Assembly (NCBI GenBank): GCA_016584305.1
Contig: JACEEZ010001737.1
Coordinates: 64,206 to 128,205, forward strand
Origin: Chionoecetes opilio
Taxonomy: Eukaryota > Arthropoda > Malacostraca > Decapoda > Majidae
DNA: 64,000 nucleotides
Direction: 5' to 3'
Within the stretch, counting starts at the first letter, position 1; each line of letters opens with the position of its first letter. Below, piece by piece: positions 47,433 through 59,830 of this stretch. A program made the translations under genes and the position numbers. A model generated the notes under the pieces. That model saw only the letters and a program-made list of their open reading frames with translations. It was not told the DNA's origin and ran no database searches.

Positions 47433-47598
47433 TGCACATGTATGAATCAGGTCCTAATGCACCACTCTGTCAAAATGCACCACTCTAGGCGGGCTTTTTG
47501 GTACTTCTTTTTTTTGCCCTTGGCCAGTGATGTTCTGTAAATTTTTTTTTTTAATATTAATAATAAAAAAAAAATTCTTATGGTCCCAATGCACCAAC

Positions 47599-47820
47599 TT
47601 CACTCTTTCATGCCCAGATCTTTCCTTTGCTATAAAAATATGTATGTTGTCGAGCCACATAATAACGAAAAGTAACTGAATATACCAAATTAGTTAGTCG
47701 ACAAGGATACTAAACAGGTCATATCTATAAAATATTGCTTAGGTACCGTATATTCACTAAAAATCGTCTAATGGTACCCAAATTACAATGGCAATTATTT
47801 TCTGGGTCACAAGGAGTTAA
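47599..47820 (-). mobile_element. TTAA MITE (piggyBac-like), copy 4
   Basis: Inserted between GCACCAAC and AGCCAGTTGATATAC, with TTCA (mutated TTAA) on the left and TTAA on the right. D1 at 33,146-33,160 reads GCACCAACTTAAGGCCAGTT, the uninterrupted site with one TTAA. D2 also lacks the insertion. Confidence 0.85.
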
Positions 47821-47942
47821 AGCCAGTTGATATACTTTATTAGGGCTATTTGATGACACTGCCCAACCTCCCAGCCTCTCATATCAATAATGCTTATAAC
47901 CAGCTGAAAGACAGATGCCCTCAGACTGCTCAAGCACAGAAC

Positions 47943-48128
47943 ATAACAACATAAGAAAATAAGGAAGCTACAAGAATTCGTGAGACCTACACGAGGTAGT
48001 TCATGTTACTTAACACTACCTACCTACATCCACCTTTCATCCCCATCCAAGAATTGATCTAGCCTCCTTTTAAAGCTCCATAATGACTCCGCACTAACTA
48101 CCTGTCTACTGAGTCCATTCCAATCATA
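47943..48128 (-). pseudogene. CR1/L2-like LINE 3' fragment
   Basis: On the minus strand this matches 44,515-44,697 of the full fragment: GGAATGGACTCAG, GGTAGTTAGTGCGGAGTCAT, GGTGGATGTAGGTAG, then the CTTGTAGCTTCCTTATTTTC end and TTATGTT tail. Truncated to about 185 bp. Absent from D1 at the same place. Confidence 0.8.
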
Positions 48129-48557
48129 AAAAGCTCCATAAACCCCTCAACTACCTGTTACTACGAGTTAATAAATGTAAAATAATTTTTTTTCTTTAAT
48201 AAATGACCAAAATAGCTTCAGAAATGCATATATGTATATTGTATTATACATACAATAAAATACGTACAGAAAAATTAGATATTAATTATATAATATGCAA
48301 AGCCTCAGAAATGAACGGTTAATTAGATGAGAAATTAGAGGAAATCGATTTTCATACAGAATATGTTACGCTAGTACTTTACTAAATCAAATATAGACTT
48401 AGAGCGATTTGTTCACCTCTAAAAGACTAAAATACTGATTACTGATGGTTATTTCAATGGTTAGGATTCCCCCATTACTTCTTTTTGTGAGGGGCAAGTT
48501 TTGGGTATTCGGGCTGCAAAAAAAATGGGTCTGGAGTGATAACGAAAGGGTTTTATT

Positions 48558-48801
48558 CCAGTTTGACACCAAATTCACTTTGGTGGACGAAACTATTTTT
48601 TTGTGGTGAGTTTTGATGTGTTTTGAATCAATCTGCTAACCGTTTCTGTCGCAAATCACTTTAAAAAAAAGTAAAGTAAAGGTTAGGTATAGCTTCAATT
48701 TGTTTTTCAATCAGATTTGCGACATAAACGGTTAGCAGACTAATTCAAAACTCACCAGAAAAAAATTATTTCGTCCACCAAAGTGAATTCAGTGTCAAAC
48801 G
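48558..48801. mobile_element. Fold-back element in D3
   Basis: Counterpart of 33,681-34,004 with a shortened loop. Confidence 0.7.
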
Positions 48802-49842
48802 GAAAATTTACCGACGCAAGATCTATACAATAACGACTTGAGCAAATATAGTTCGGCTAGACGGGCTTCCAAAGTCTGAGATCTTGCCTACATCAGTGGT
48901 GGCTTGTCTCATCTAGAGTCTTTTAAACCCCATGTTTCCCATTGGAGAATTGAATAATAATGGCATATGTATACGAAAATATACAGTTATTTCACCCAGA
49001 AACGGTTTAGTGTTAATCGATTATATAGGTTAGGTTAAGAGCCGGGTTTGGTTTAGAAACAGATATCAAGAAATAAATGAAATTTATAAATACTTGGCAG
49101 ATGGAGCGAGAAGGTTGCGAGATAAAGCGAGGGGAAGCCACCCACAGTCACCTGTAAAAAAAATAATATTGCGAAAAAACGAGTCGCCAGATTCTTCAAA
49201 ACAGATCAAACTATCCAGGAAAACCATTTCGGGGCCTCGAAATGTGAAAGCCCGCTAACTTTACCACCTTCTTACGTGCACCGAATAGTTTGAGATTCGA
49301 GATGCGCCCCATACCTTGGCTAGTTCACTAACCAACCTGGTATAATTAATAACCTAAACTCCTGGGGGTCGCCCAAGAGCCCACCTTGTGTTAGTTTTTT
49401 AATTCGACGGGCTGTAAGCTGTAGAAAAAATCGAAAAATGATGAGATACGTTAAAAGGATAAACCAACCATGTGTCTTGGTTGAACCGACTGCACTTATA
49501 CCACCTGAAGACACCATTGAATACAGTGAGACAACCACGGGGACCTATATAGTTATACTACTAGTTTTTACCTCCACATGGAAAAGAAATAGCCTGCAAA
49601 CTCACCAGCAGTGCTGCCAGTCGTCCGCGTGGGGCGGCGGCGGCAAACGGTCCACTGGATCACATGACACTAGAACCAACAAAATCTTTAGTGTTTGATT
49701 GTTATCATTACTGTATTACTTTATTGACTCATTTGATACTATCAGGAGAGCTATGAATATATTAGGGTAGTTGTATTGTAAGAGATGTGCAAGGTGTAGA
49801 AATAGTGGAAAGATATAAATTGGAAAGTTTTAGTTTTCAAAG
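48802..49842. other. D3 unique part, unassigned
   Basis: Contains the empty site for the zinc-finger element (49,329-49,331). Repeated small deletions relative to D2. No gene recognised. Confidence 0.4.
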
Positions 49843-49893
49843 AACTAACGTACCGCGTGTAGTCACGGCCTCTTGTAGCTTCTTATTTATTTG
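49843..49893 (+). mobile_element. LINE 3' end relic in D3
   Basis: CGTACCGCGTGTAGTCACGG then CCTCTTGTAGCTTCTTA, as at 40,753. Confidence 0.5.
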
Positions 49894-50056
49894 GTTATTT
49901 AGATAAGAAATAAATGTTATTTATGTCAAAGGTAGAGAAATACAGCTAAATGAACACACAAATAGTCATGGTCTGAAGTCAAACTACACTTAGACACTAA
50001 ATAGAACAAATAGTGGCAGCACAAGTACACAAAGCAGCGTGTGTCGCCTAGTATAC

Positions 50057-50526
50057 CTACCGAGATAACAGTAAAGTGCACATGCAGTAAAATAGTCGCC
50101 AGGCGCAAATATTACGGAATTATGACACAACTGATTTGAGTGCCACTGAAGATGATACCAGTAGTTTGAGATCATATTTATAATTTACCTGTTTCAGCGT
50201 TGTTTAATGCTTGTAGCTGCAAGTATAGACGGTTTCAATATATCTACGCAATATTTTTAGAGCGACGAACAGAGAGTACGACACTCAGTAAATAACACTA
50301 GATTGGCGACTCTACGTTGAAAGCCACTAATTTAAATGATTTTGTAATTTGTCATTATAGCATAATATGACACAGATGAAGAACAAAATGACACAGGAAC
50401 TCTCCAAATAAAGCCATTCGTAACTTCTGAAATATGGGATGGAGAAATGTGAGTGATTACGCCACAAGTCCTGTAAAGGGGAAAAAAAAAAAGTTGTCTG
50501 GGCGATTTAACTGTTATCTACGGTAG
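50057..50526. mobile_element. TIR element (CTACCGTAGATAACAG family), copy in D3, inverted interior
   Basis: Same ends and same outer flanks as 41,992-45,272, but the interior runs the other way: CACAGATGAAGAACAAAATG here is the reverse complement of 44,728-44,760, and CCACTGAAGATG here matches the inverse of 45,160-45,185. It lacks the LINE. Confidence 0.7.
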
Positions 50527-51450
50527 TATTGCTAGGTTAAGTTGATGCAATTACTAGAGCCGTGGAGAAAATGGAATTTTGAGTATCTCAGAGATTTAAA
50601 TCTAGAAAGTCTAAACTGTTAGAGAAAAAGATAGGAAAAAATCTAAGGATGAAACTGTGATATGGTATGGATAAATGGTGGGTATGGCTAGATTGGAGGG
50701 TAATGAGATAAGCTTAGAAAGAGTGTTCATGAATGTGTGTGGGATATATTACAATAAGGTAGATATGGTAAGAATGGGGGGGGAGATAATCAGTGATTCA
50801 TTGGTGTATTAAGAGATGAATGGTAGATGGAGATGGGCAACATACATTATATATGCACAGAAGGCATTATGGATATAGATGTCATATCAAATAGATCGAG
50901 AATGCTATACACGCAGAGGCGGTTGGTGTTGAAAAGGAGAGGAGGGGAAACGAGGGAATAAAGGTTTAAGAGGAGAATTTAAAGATAAGAAAACAAAGGA
51001 AGGAATATGGGGAAGATGAAATGGTATGTGTGGTAGAAGGGGGAAAGGGTGGAGGGGAATAGAAGGGAAGGGTGAGGGTGCACGGAGGAAGAGAGTAGGA
51101 GGGAAGGAAGTGAGGAGTACGTGAGTGTGAGAGAAAGGGTGAGGGGAATACAGGGTAGGGATATGGAAAAGGAAGGATAGTAGGGGACGGTTACACAGTG
51201 AGGTAGAACATATGTCACAGAAAGGAAGATTTGCGGGGGGATAATTAAGTCATAGAAAGTAGTAGAAGTGTGTGAGTGAGGTGTGGTAGGTGTGTGTGAG
51301 GGTGAGGTGAGGTGTGTGGGTAAAATTGAAATCACGGTAGGAACAGGATAGAATGACGTACGCACAGTATGTAATGGATTATAAGTATTTCATTGTGTAA
51401 ATTTATGGACAAGCTAATGTATAGTCACAGAAAAGGATCTAGTTTTCAGG

Positions 51451-51699
51451 TTGGAAATAAGTTGTAGATATACTTAGAGTATTGTTGAGTTGTTGGTGTG
51501 GGTATGTGTGTGTGTATTTGGTTGCACTTGGATGACTTAGATATTGAAGAGTGGAATATAAGACGTAGAGAAGAAGTATGGAGATAAAAGTAAGATGGAG
51601 AATCAATATTTCTTTTATGGAATAGGTATACAAGAAAAAGAAGATGTGGGAAAAAAAGTGCCTGGAGAATTTATAATCATTTAAAGACTAAAACTCCCG
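51451..51699. other. Unassigned spacer
   Basis: No feature recognised. Confidence 0.35.
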
Positions 51700-52270
51700 A
51701 GTAAAGGAGTGGAGAAATGAAGATGATGGAGAACTTAAGTCACTTAAAGAAGAGGAATAGAAGAGTAAAGAAGATGTGGAGAAATAAAAGATGATGGAGA
51801 ATATAGTCACTTAAAGAAGAGGAATAGAAGAGTAAAGAAGATGTGGAGAAATAAAAGATGATGTGAGAATATAGTCACTTAGAGAAGAGGAATAGAAGAG
51901 TAAAGAAGATGTGGAGAAATAAAAGATGATGAGAATATAGTCACTTAGAGAAGAGGAATAGAAGAGTAAAGAAGATGTGGAGAAATAAAAAAGATGATGG
52001 AGAATATAGTCACTTAGAGAAGAGGAATATAAGAGTAAAGAGAGTAGGATGGAGATAAAACCAGATGATGTAGAATATAGTCACTTAGAGAAGAGGAATC
52101 TAAGAGTAAAGAGGGTAGGATGGAGAAATAAAACCAGATGTTGGAGTATATAGTCACCTAGAGAAGAGGAATATAAGAATAAAGAAGAGAGTACGTAGGA
52201 AGAAAGATGAATGAAGATGATAGGATGCAGAGATAAAAGAAGATGATGGAGAATATAGTCACTTAGAGAA
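51700..52270. repeat. Purine-rich minisatellite of about 67 bp
   Basis: About eight units containing AAAGAAGATGTGGAGAAATA and GAGAATATAGTCACTTAGAG. The central copies are nearly identical and the outer ones diverged. Confidence 0.9.
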
Positions 52271-52393
52271 GAGGGAGGATAGTATTCGTGGAGATGATGG
52301 AGGAATGGTTAGCAGAGTGAAATGGTTGGTACAGGGAGGTAGATGGAGGGAAGGAGGGAAGGGAGATGGGGGAAATCACAACTTTTATCAACA

Positions 52394-52603
52394 TTAACCC
52401 CTTGAGGCCCAGAACGTAATTTCCATTGTAATTTGGGTACCATTATACGATTTTTAGTGAATATCAGCAATGTTTTATAGATATGACCTGTTTAGTATCC
52501 TTGTCGACTAATTAATTTGGTATATACAGTTATTTTTTGTAGTTTTATGGCTCGACAACACTTTTTTTATAGCCAAGGAAAGATCTGGGCGTGAAGGGGT
52601 TAA
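52394..52603 (+). mobile_element. TTAA MITE (piggyBac-like), copy 5
   Basis: TTAA on both edges, starts CCCCTTGAGGCCCAGAACG and ends GATCTGGGCGTGAAGGGG. Confidence 0.8.
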
Positions 52604-53145
52604 TGAGTCACTGTATCGTCACCACACACGCCACACAGGAACGTCTATACCTGAAGTAAAAAAATACAGACATGTTAAATAATCATTGACCTGTTTTCAA
52701 GTTAAGAATCAAACACACACCACCACAGAATATCACCATTATTATCATTGTTATTATTTCACACTGGAGTTGATTTGAGAGAAGACAGATCACACTGGTT
52801 ATGTATATATATAGAGAGAGAGAAAGAGTGAGAGAAGTATGCTTGTATAGTTGATGTATGCATATATATACAAATTTATTCCAAAGCAACACTTTATAAT
52901 TTCTTTTCTTTCTTTTTAATTATCCTAAGTCACCAATTGTTTCATTATAGCAACTCTTGAAATGTTAGGATTATGTTTTCATTTTTACACATATTGTAAT
53001 CATTTATTTGGTTGTTGATGTCGATGAATGTTTAACACCAAGGCAAAAAGTACCACAGGAGGCATTTCATCCACTCCTAATCATCCACCTACCACTCCAC
53101 CCACTCATGTCACCTCTTCATCCACCACATGTCTGCCCAAGGATA
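52604..53145. other. Unassigned spacer with a small microsatellite
   Basis: Includes a TATATA/GAGAGA stretch (52,801-52,840). No gene recognised. Confidence 0.4.
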
Positions 53146-55080
53146 CTATACTCATATTATCTTGTATTATCCTTGTATTATCCTTGTATCATCTTATATT
53201 ATCCTTGTATTATCCTTGTATTATCTTATATTATCTTGTATTATCCTTGTATTATCCTTGTATTATCTTGTATTATCCTTGTATTATCTTGTATCATCCT
53301 TGCATTATCCTTGTATTATCCTTGTATTATCTTGTATTATCTTGTATCATCCTTGTATTATCCTTGTATCATCCTTGTATCATCCGTGTATTATTTTGTA
53401 TTATCCTTGTATTATCCTTGTATTATCCTTGTATTATCTTGTATTATCCTTGTATTATCTTGTATTATCCTTGTATTATCCTTGTATTATCCTTGTATTA
53501 TCCTTGTATTATCCTTGTATTATCCTTGTATTATCCTTGTATTATCCTTGTATTATCCTTGTATTATCCTTGTATTATCCTTGTATTATCCTTGTATTAT
53601 TTTGTATTATCCTTGTATTATCTTGTATTATCCTTGTATTATCTTGTATTATCCTTGTATTATCTTGTATTATCTTGTATTATCCTTGTATTATCTTGTA
53701 TTATCCTTGTATTATCTTGTATTATCCTTGTATCATCCTTGTATTATCCTTGTATTATCCTTGTATTATCTTGTATTATTTTGTATTATCCTTGTATTAT
53801 CTTGTATTATCTTGTATTATCCTTGTATTATCCTTGTATTATCTTGTATTATCCTTGTATTATCCTTGTATTATCCTTGTATTATCTTGTATTATCCTTG
53901 TATTATCTTGTATTATCCCTTTTATATCTTATTCTTGTATTATCTTGATTTTCTGTATATCCTTGTATTATCCTTGTATTTTCTTGTATTATCCTTGTAT
54001 TATCCTTGTATTTTTGTATTATCTTGTATTATCCTTGTATTATCCTTGTATTATCCTTGTATTATCCTTGTATTATCCTTGTATTATCCTTGTATTATTT
54101 GTATTATCCTTGTATTATCCTTGTATTATCTTTGTATTATCCTTGTATTATCCTTGTATTATCCTTGTATTATCTTGTATTATCCTTTTATTATCCCTTT
54201 TATTATCTTGTATTATCCTTGTATTTATCCTTGTATTATCCTTGTATTATCCCTTGTATTATCTTTATTATCCCTTTTATTATCCCTTTTATTATCCTTG
54301 TATTATCTTGTATTATCCTTGTATTATCCTTGTATTATCCTTGTTTTTCCCTTGTATTATCCTTGTATTATCTTGTATTATCCTTGTATTATCTTGTATT
54401 TATCTTGTATTATCCCTTTTATTATCCCTTTTATTATCTTGTATTATCTTGTATATCCTTGTATTATCCTTTTATTATCCTTGTATTATCCTTGTATTAT
54501 CCTTGTATTATCTTGTATTATCTTGTATTATCCTTGTATTATCCTTGTATTATCCTTGTATTATCCTTGTATTATCCTTGTATTATCCTTGTATTATCTT
54601 GTATTATCCTTGTATTATCTTCTATTATCCTTGTATCATCCTTGTATTATCTTGTATTATCCCTTTTATTATCTTGTATTATCCTTGTATTATCTTGTAT
54701 TATCCTTGTATTATCCTTGTATTATCCTTGTATTATCCTTGTATCATCCTTGTATTATCCTTGTATTATCTTGTATTATCCTTGTATTATCCTTGTATTA
54801 TCCTTGTATTATCCTTGTATCATCCTTGTATTATCCTTGTATTATCCTTGTATTATCCTTGTATTATCCTTGTATTATCCTTGTATTATCCTTGTATTAT
54901 CCTTGTATTATCTTGTATTATCCTTGTATTATCCTTGTATTATCCTTAGTTATCCTTGTATTATCCTTGTATTATCCTTTATTATCCTTGTATTATCCTT
55001 GTATTATCCTTTGTTATCCTTGTATTATCCTTATATTATCCTTGTATTATCCTTGTATTATCCTTGTATTATCTTGGTAT
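53146..55080. repeat. 11-bp satellite (TATTATCCTTG)n
   Basis: About 1.9 kb of TATTATCCTTG with frequent 10-base variants TATTATCTTG and a few C-for-T changes (TATCATCCTTG). It has no stop in any forward frame, so it yields repetitive frames of up to 691 codons (LYYPCIILVLS repeats). These are artefacts. Confidence 0.97.
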
Positions 55081-55384
55081 TAAACCTTTAATCCTGCAGT
55101 ACAGGGGTTTCCTGGGGGTTGCAGCCTTGAATTATTTGGGTATGGGCTTTTTTGCTGGGGCCAGGCGGGGTGTGGGGGGTGTTGAGGGGTGGGGAGGTAT
55201 ATCGGCGTATGGGGTGTTTGGGGTGCATCGGTGGGGTGTGCGAGGTGCGGGATTTTGGAAGGGGGGTCAAGTGGAGGCACACTTAGCCGTACTGGGTTTT
55301 GTCTCTTGGGGCCCAGACGTCATCTCTTGTTGTTGCTACTATTAGAAGGGAAGGAGGAGAGTGTGATTTATAGATAACCTGTTT

Positions 55385-55589
55385 TAGTATACCTTGAAGC
55401 AAAGGTAATTTCCTTTGTATTTTGGCTACATAGATTTTTTAAATGAATTAGCAGATTTTTATAGATTGAAAACCTGGTTAGTATCCTTGTCCACTAACTA
55501 ATTGGTTATTAAGTCACTTTTCGTAATTTATGGCTCACAACATTTAACATTTATATAGCAAAGGAATTATCTGGGCCGTGAAGGGTTAA
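55385..55589 (+). mobile_element. TTAA MITE (piggyBac-like), copy 6, decayed
   Basis: The left end is degraded (TATACCTTGAAGCAAAGGTA); the right end TCTGGGCCGTGAAGGGTTAA is recognisable. Paralogous to copy 7. Confidence 0.65.
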
Positions 55590-55733
55590 GAGGTGAAAAA
55601 TCCTGCCCCCTTGCTGCTTACTGACTAAGCCATTCATAATTTTGCTCCTTTCTATTATATTGCCATTCATAATTTCACTCATTCAATAGCATGTGTTCTG
55701 AAGCTTCAAACACAACAGCCATCTGGGGAGGAA

Positions 55734-55778
55734 TAAGAACAAAAGAACATAAGACAATAAGGAAACCACAAGACAGAA
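55734..55778 (-). mobile_element. LINE 3' tail relic
   Basis: Minus strand CTTGTGGTTTCCTTATTGTC then TTATGTTCTTTTGTTC, resembling the CR1/L2-like 3' end. The duplicate is at 58,702-58,742. Confidence 0.5.
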
Positions 55779-56080
55779 GGAAGAGGGAAAGACGGGAAGA
55801 GAAAGATTGCCTACTCAGTTTGAAAGAGATGTTCTTAAGTTTGAAATATTCAGATTATTGCAAGGGTAACTGCAGCAAAAGAAGAGAGTTATGGACCATT
55901 GGAGGAAAGCAGGGCCGTTTCTTCTACTATATGCGAACTACATGGTTGCATAGGGCCCCCGAAGCCACCAAGGGGCCCCCAAGCTGCCATTATTATATTT
56001 GGTTTTTAAATCTAGTTTCTTTTCTCTTTAAGTGGACCAGATTGATGCAATAATATTTAAGGGTACCAAGACCACCAATT

Positions 56081-56590
<510 letters not shown>

Positions 56591-56629
56591 AGAGTCTTAA
56601 ATCCACCCACCATAGTTTTACAAAAGGTC

Positions 56630-56850
56630 CCCAAACAGCATTTCGCATAGAGGCCCCCAAACAGCATTTCGCATTAGGGCCCCCAAACAGCATTCGCATA
56701 GGGCCCCAAACAGCATTTCGCATAGGCCCCAAAAAGCTTTCGCATAGGCCCCCAAACAGCATTTCGCATTTGGCCCAAACACATTTCGCATAAGGCCCCA
56801 AACAGCATTTCGCATAGGCCCCCAACAGCATTTCGCATAGGGCAAAACAT
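56630..56850. repeat. 25-bp tandem repeat, about 8 units
   Basis: Unit contains AACAGCATTTCGCATA followed by GGGCCCCCA. Units vary in C-run length. Confidence 0.9.
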
Positions 56851-57330
56851 GCATTTCGTATGGGGATATTGATACATTTCCTATGGGAAAGCTTTGCAAT
56901 GGGACTAAAAGAATTGATAGTGGGATCCACCAACGTTCGCATAAGAAAAGCTAGAATAGCGGCATGCTAAAAATGCTAATGGTGTATCAAGGCACTATTC
57001 TTCTATTTAGGATAAAATATAATTATAATACTATATGCCATAGTAGTTGTGGGGCTTAACATTGAGTTGAGTGAGAGGCATAGTGAATTTGCGGTACATG
57101 GTGACTTGTTAACAATCCCCACAATAGTTGAAGTGAAGAACATCTTAATATATGCACATGAATGAATAGAATAGTTGTATTAAAGACTGTCTGGTCTTGC
57201 CATAGTGAAAATTACATATCGAGACATTTCATCTTCTGTTGGGATTTGGAGTCTAATTCATTAGTAGTTAAATTAATTAGTTCTAATTGTTCCAATGTTC
57301 AATTAAATTCTGCAGAAATTATGACTTAAG

Positions 57331-57403
57331 GTTAGTTGGTATAATTTTGCTTGGTGGGGTATGGGACATTAGTGGTAAGACAAAATGTGACAAATGGTGC
57401 CGG
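57331..57403. other. Short unassigned spacer
   Basis: Nothing recognised. Confidence 0.4.
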
Positions 57404-58150
57404 TTAGGCAAATAAGTTTATATTGGGGGGTGTATGGATGGAATGTGGTGTTGTGCGTGGTAATTGGGGATGGGTGGGTGGTGGGATGTGGGGGAATTCG
57501 TGGTGTGGTGAGTGATGTGGTGAAGTGAGGCTGGGTGAATTGGTGGTGGTTAGAAGGTGGGTATGGATGTGAGGAAATGGTTGGGGAAGTTGAGGAATTT
57601 GGGGGGATGTGAATTTGGATGTTTTGGGAATAGGTGGGTGGTGGATTGGGGGAATGGATGGTGTGGGGGCAATGGGGGTGGAGGAAGTGGGGGTGGGTGG
57701 TGGGGGAATGGGATGGGTGGGTTGGGTGGGAGGATGGATGGGTGGGGTGGGTAGAGTGGGATGGGTGGGTGGGTTTGGGTGGGGATGTGGAGGAAATGGT
57801 GTTGGGTGGGGGGGGGGGGTGTGGAATGGTAGTGGGTGGGTGTTGGGGGGTGGTTGGGGGGAAATGGGTGGGGGAAGGGGGGGGTTGGGGGGAGATGGGG
57901 GTGGGTGGGTTTGGGGGGTGGGGGATGTGGAGGAAAAGGGTGGTGGGTGGGATTTTTGGAATGGGGGGGGGGGGGGGGGTGGGTGGGGTTGGGGGGGGGG
58001 TGGGGGGGGGGTTGGGGGGGGTGGGGGGTGGGGGTGTTGGGTGTGGGGGGTGGGGGGGGAGGGAAGGGTGGGTGTGGGGTGGGGGGGTGGTGGTGGGTGG
58101 TGGTGTGGGGTGGGTGGGTGGGTGGGAAATGGGGAAATGGGGGGTTTTTT
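57404..58150. repeat. G-rich minisatellite (GGTGGG-type)
   Basis: Variants of GGGTGGGTGGG with GGGATGTGGAGGAA insertions; long pure G runs at 57,808 and 57,964. The G/W-rich and P/H-rich frames on the two strands are artefacts. Many runs of four G-tracts could form G-quadruplexes. Confidence 0.9.
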
Positions 58151-58193
58151 AAAAAATTTTTTTTGGTGTTGTGGGGTGAGTGTGGAGGGGAGG

Positions 58194-58281
58194 TCACCAG
58201 TGGAGGTCACACTCGGCGTCACTGGGAAGGTCTCGTGTGGTGGTGCTGCCCTCGCTCAGTCTTCTTGTTGTTGCGGGACTC
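58194..58281 (-). CDS. Possible exon, unrecognised
   Basis: On the minus strand, a pyrimidine-rich tract CTCCTCCTTCCCTTCTACAG (a good acceptor) precedes a frame of about 28 codons including RRLSEGSTTTRDLPSDAE, ending at a TGA at 58,196-58,194. In the duplicate near 55,335 the acceptor reads TTCTAATAG and the frame is lost. I do not recognise the peptide. It could be a terminal exon of a gene spanning the minisatellites, or chance. Confidence 0.2.
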
Positions 58282-58338
58282 CTGTAGAAGGGAAGGAGGA
58301 GAAGGGTGAGTGCTCCTGTAGCCTACTCTGGTTTTTTT

Positions 58339-58550
58339 TTACCCCCTTGAGGCCCAGAACGTAATCTCCTTTGTATTTTGGCTACTATTAGACTATTTTA
58401 ATGAATGTAAGCAGATTTTTATAGATATGACCTGTTTAGTATCCTTGTCCACTAGCTAATTTGGTATATTAAGTCACTTTTCGTAATTTTATGGCTCGAC
58501 AACATACGATTTTATATAGCAAAGGAATGATCTGGGCGTGAAGGGGTTAA
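58339..58550 (+). mobile_element. TTAA MITE (piggyBac-like), copy 7
   Basis: TTAC (mutated) on the left and TTAA on the right, with the standard ends and interior. Confidence 0.75.
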
Positions 58551-58701
58551 TGAGGTGAAAAATCCTGCCCCCTTGCTGCTTACTGACTAATTGCCATTCA
58601 TAATTTTTGTCCTTTCTATTATATTGCCATTCATAATTTCACTCATTCAATAGCATGTTGTTCTGAAGCTTCAAACACAACAGCCATCTGGGGAGGAATA
58701 G

Positions 58702-58742
58702 AGCAAAAGAACATAAGACAATAAGGAAACCACAAGACAGAA
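58702..58742 (-). mobile_element. LINE 3' tail relic
   Basis: Duplicate of 55,734-55,778. Confidence 0.5.
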
Positions 58743-59052
58743 GGAAGAGAAAGACGGGAAGAGAAAGATTGCCTACTCCAGTTTTGAAAGTAAATGTTTT
58801 TAAATTGTTGAAATATTCAGATTATTGCAAGGGTAACTGAAGCAAAAGAAGAGAGTTATGGACCATTGGAGGAAAGCAGGGCCGTTTCTTACTACAGTAT
58901 ATGCGAACTACATGGTTGCATAGGGCCCCCGAAGCCACCAAGGGGCCCCCAAGCTGCCATTATTATTATTTTGTTTATAGAATCTAGTTTCTTTTCTTCT
59001 TTAAGTGGACCAGATTGATGTAATAATATTTAAGGCGTACCAAGACCACCAA

Positions 59053-59224
<172 letters not shown>

Positions 59225-59251
59225 CTTGGAATCCCCCCACCATAGTTTTAC

Positions 59252-59365
59252 AAAAGATCCCCAAACAGCATTTTGCACAGGGCCCCCAAACAGCATTTCG
59301 CATAGGGCCCCCAAACTGCATTTCGCATAGGACCCCCAAACAGCATTTCGCATAGGGCCCCAAAA
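59252..59365. repeat. 25-bp tandem repeat, about 4-5 units
   Basis: Same unit as 56,630-56,850 (AACAGCATTTCGCATA plus GGGCCCCCA), with fewer copies. Confidence 0.9.
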
Positions 59366-59830
59366 GGCTAGAAACGGCACTGCAGGAAAGTATGGCTAAG
59401 TGAGGTCATCAATGGCATCTATTTCCTCATTTAGGAGTGAGAAAAATTTAAAAAATCAGATAAGGTATGCATGAGAGGTGGCGCTTAACATGGAGGGAGT
59501 GAGAGGCAACATAGTGCACAGATCAGTGGATGATGCTTGTTATCAACACACAATAGAGGGAAGTGAAGGAAACATCTTAAAATGCACATGAAAGAAGTAC
59601 AATAAAACCTTGATAAGTAGGAAGACATGACACTCTGCCCTCTCTGACACATCAAAAAAAGTGACATATCGAGGCACTTAACATTCGCTACACATCTTCG
59701 CTTCGCTAACATCGCTACATTCATTACTATTTACCATTACTATTTACCATTACTATTTACCATTACTATTCATCATTATTATTATCATTCACCACTACTA
59801 AATTCTGCGGAAATATCATCAGCCTTTACT

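Larger units (their letters stand above)
47140..51450. repeat. Segmental duplication D, copy 3
   Basis: Matches D1 at the left (GACACAGCCACTC flank and TTAA MITE) and D2 at the right (through the CTACCG element and the G-rich tract). It lacks the LTR, the Helitron and the zinc-finger element, and so provides their empty sites. About 1.2 kb present in D1 after the MITE is missing here. Confidence 0.85.

Noticed and set aside
53008..55091. Open frames of 361-691 codons with LYYPCIILVLS repeats
   Set aside because: They are an 11-bp satellite read in three frames; no domain, and the composition is purely repeat-driven.
57404..58364. P/H-rich and G/W-rich frames of 150-270 codons
   Set aside because: Both strands of a G-rich minisatellite are open; not proteins.
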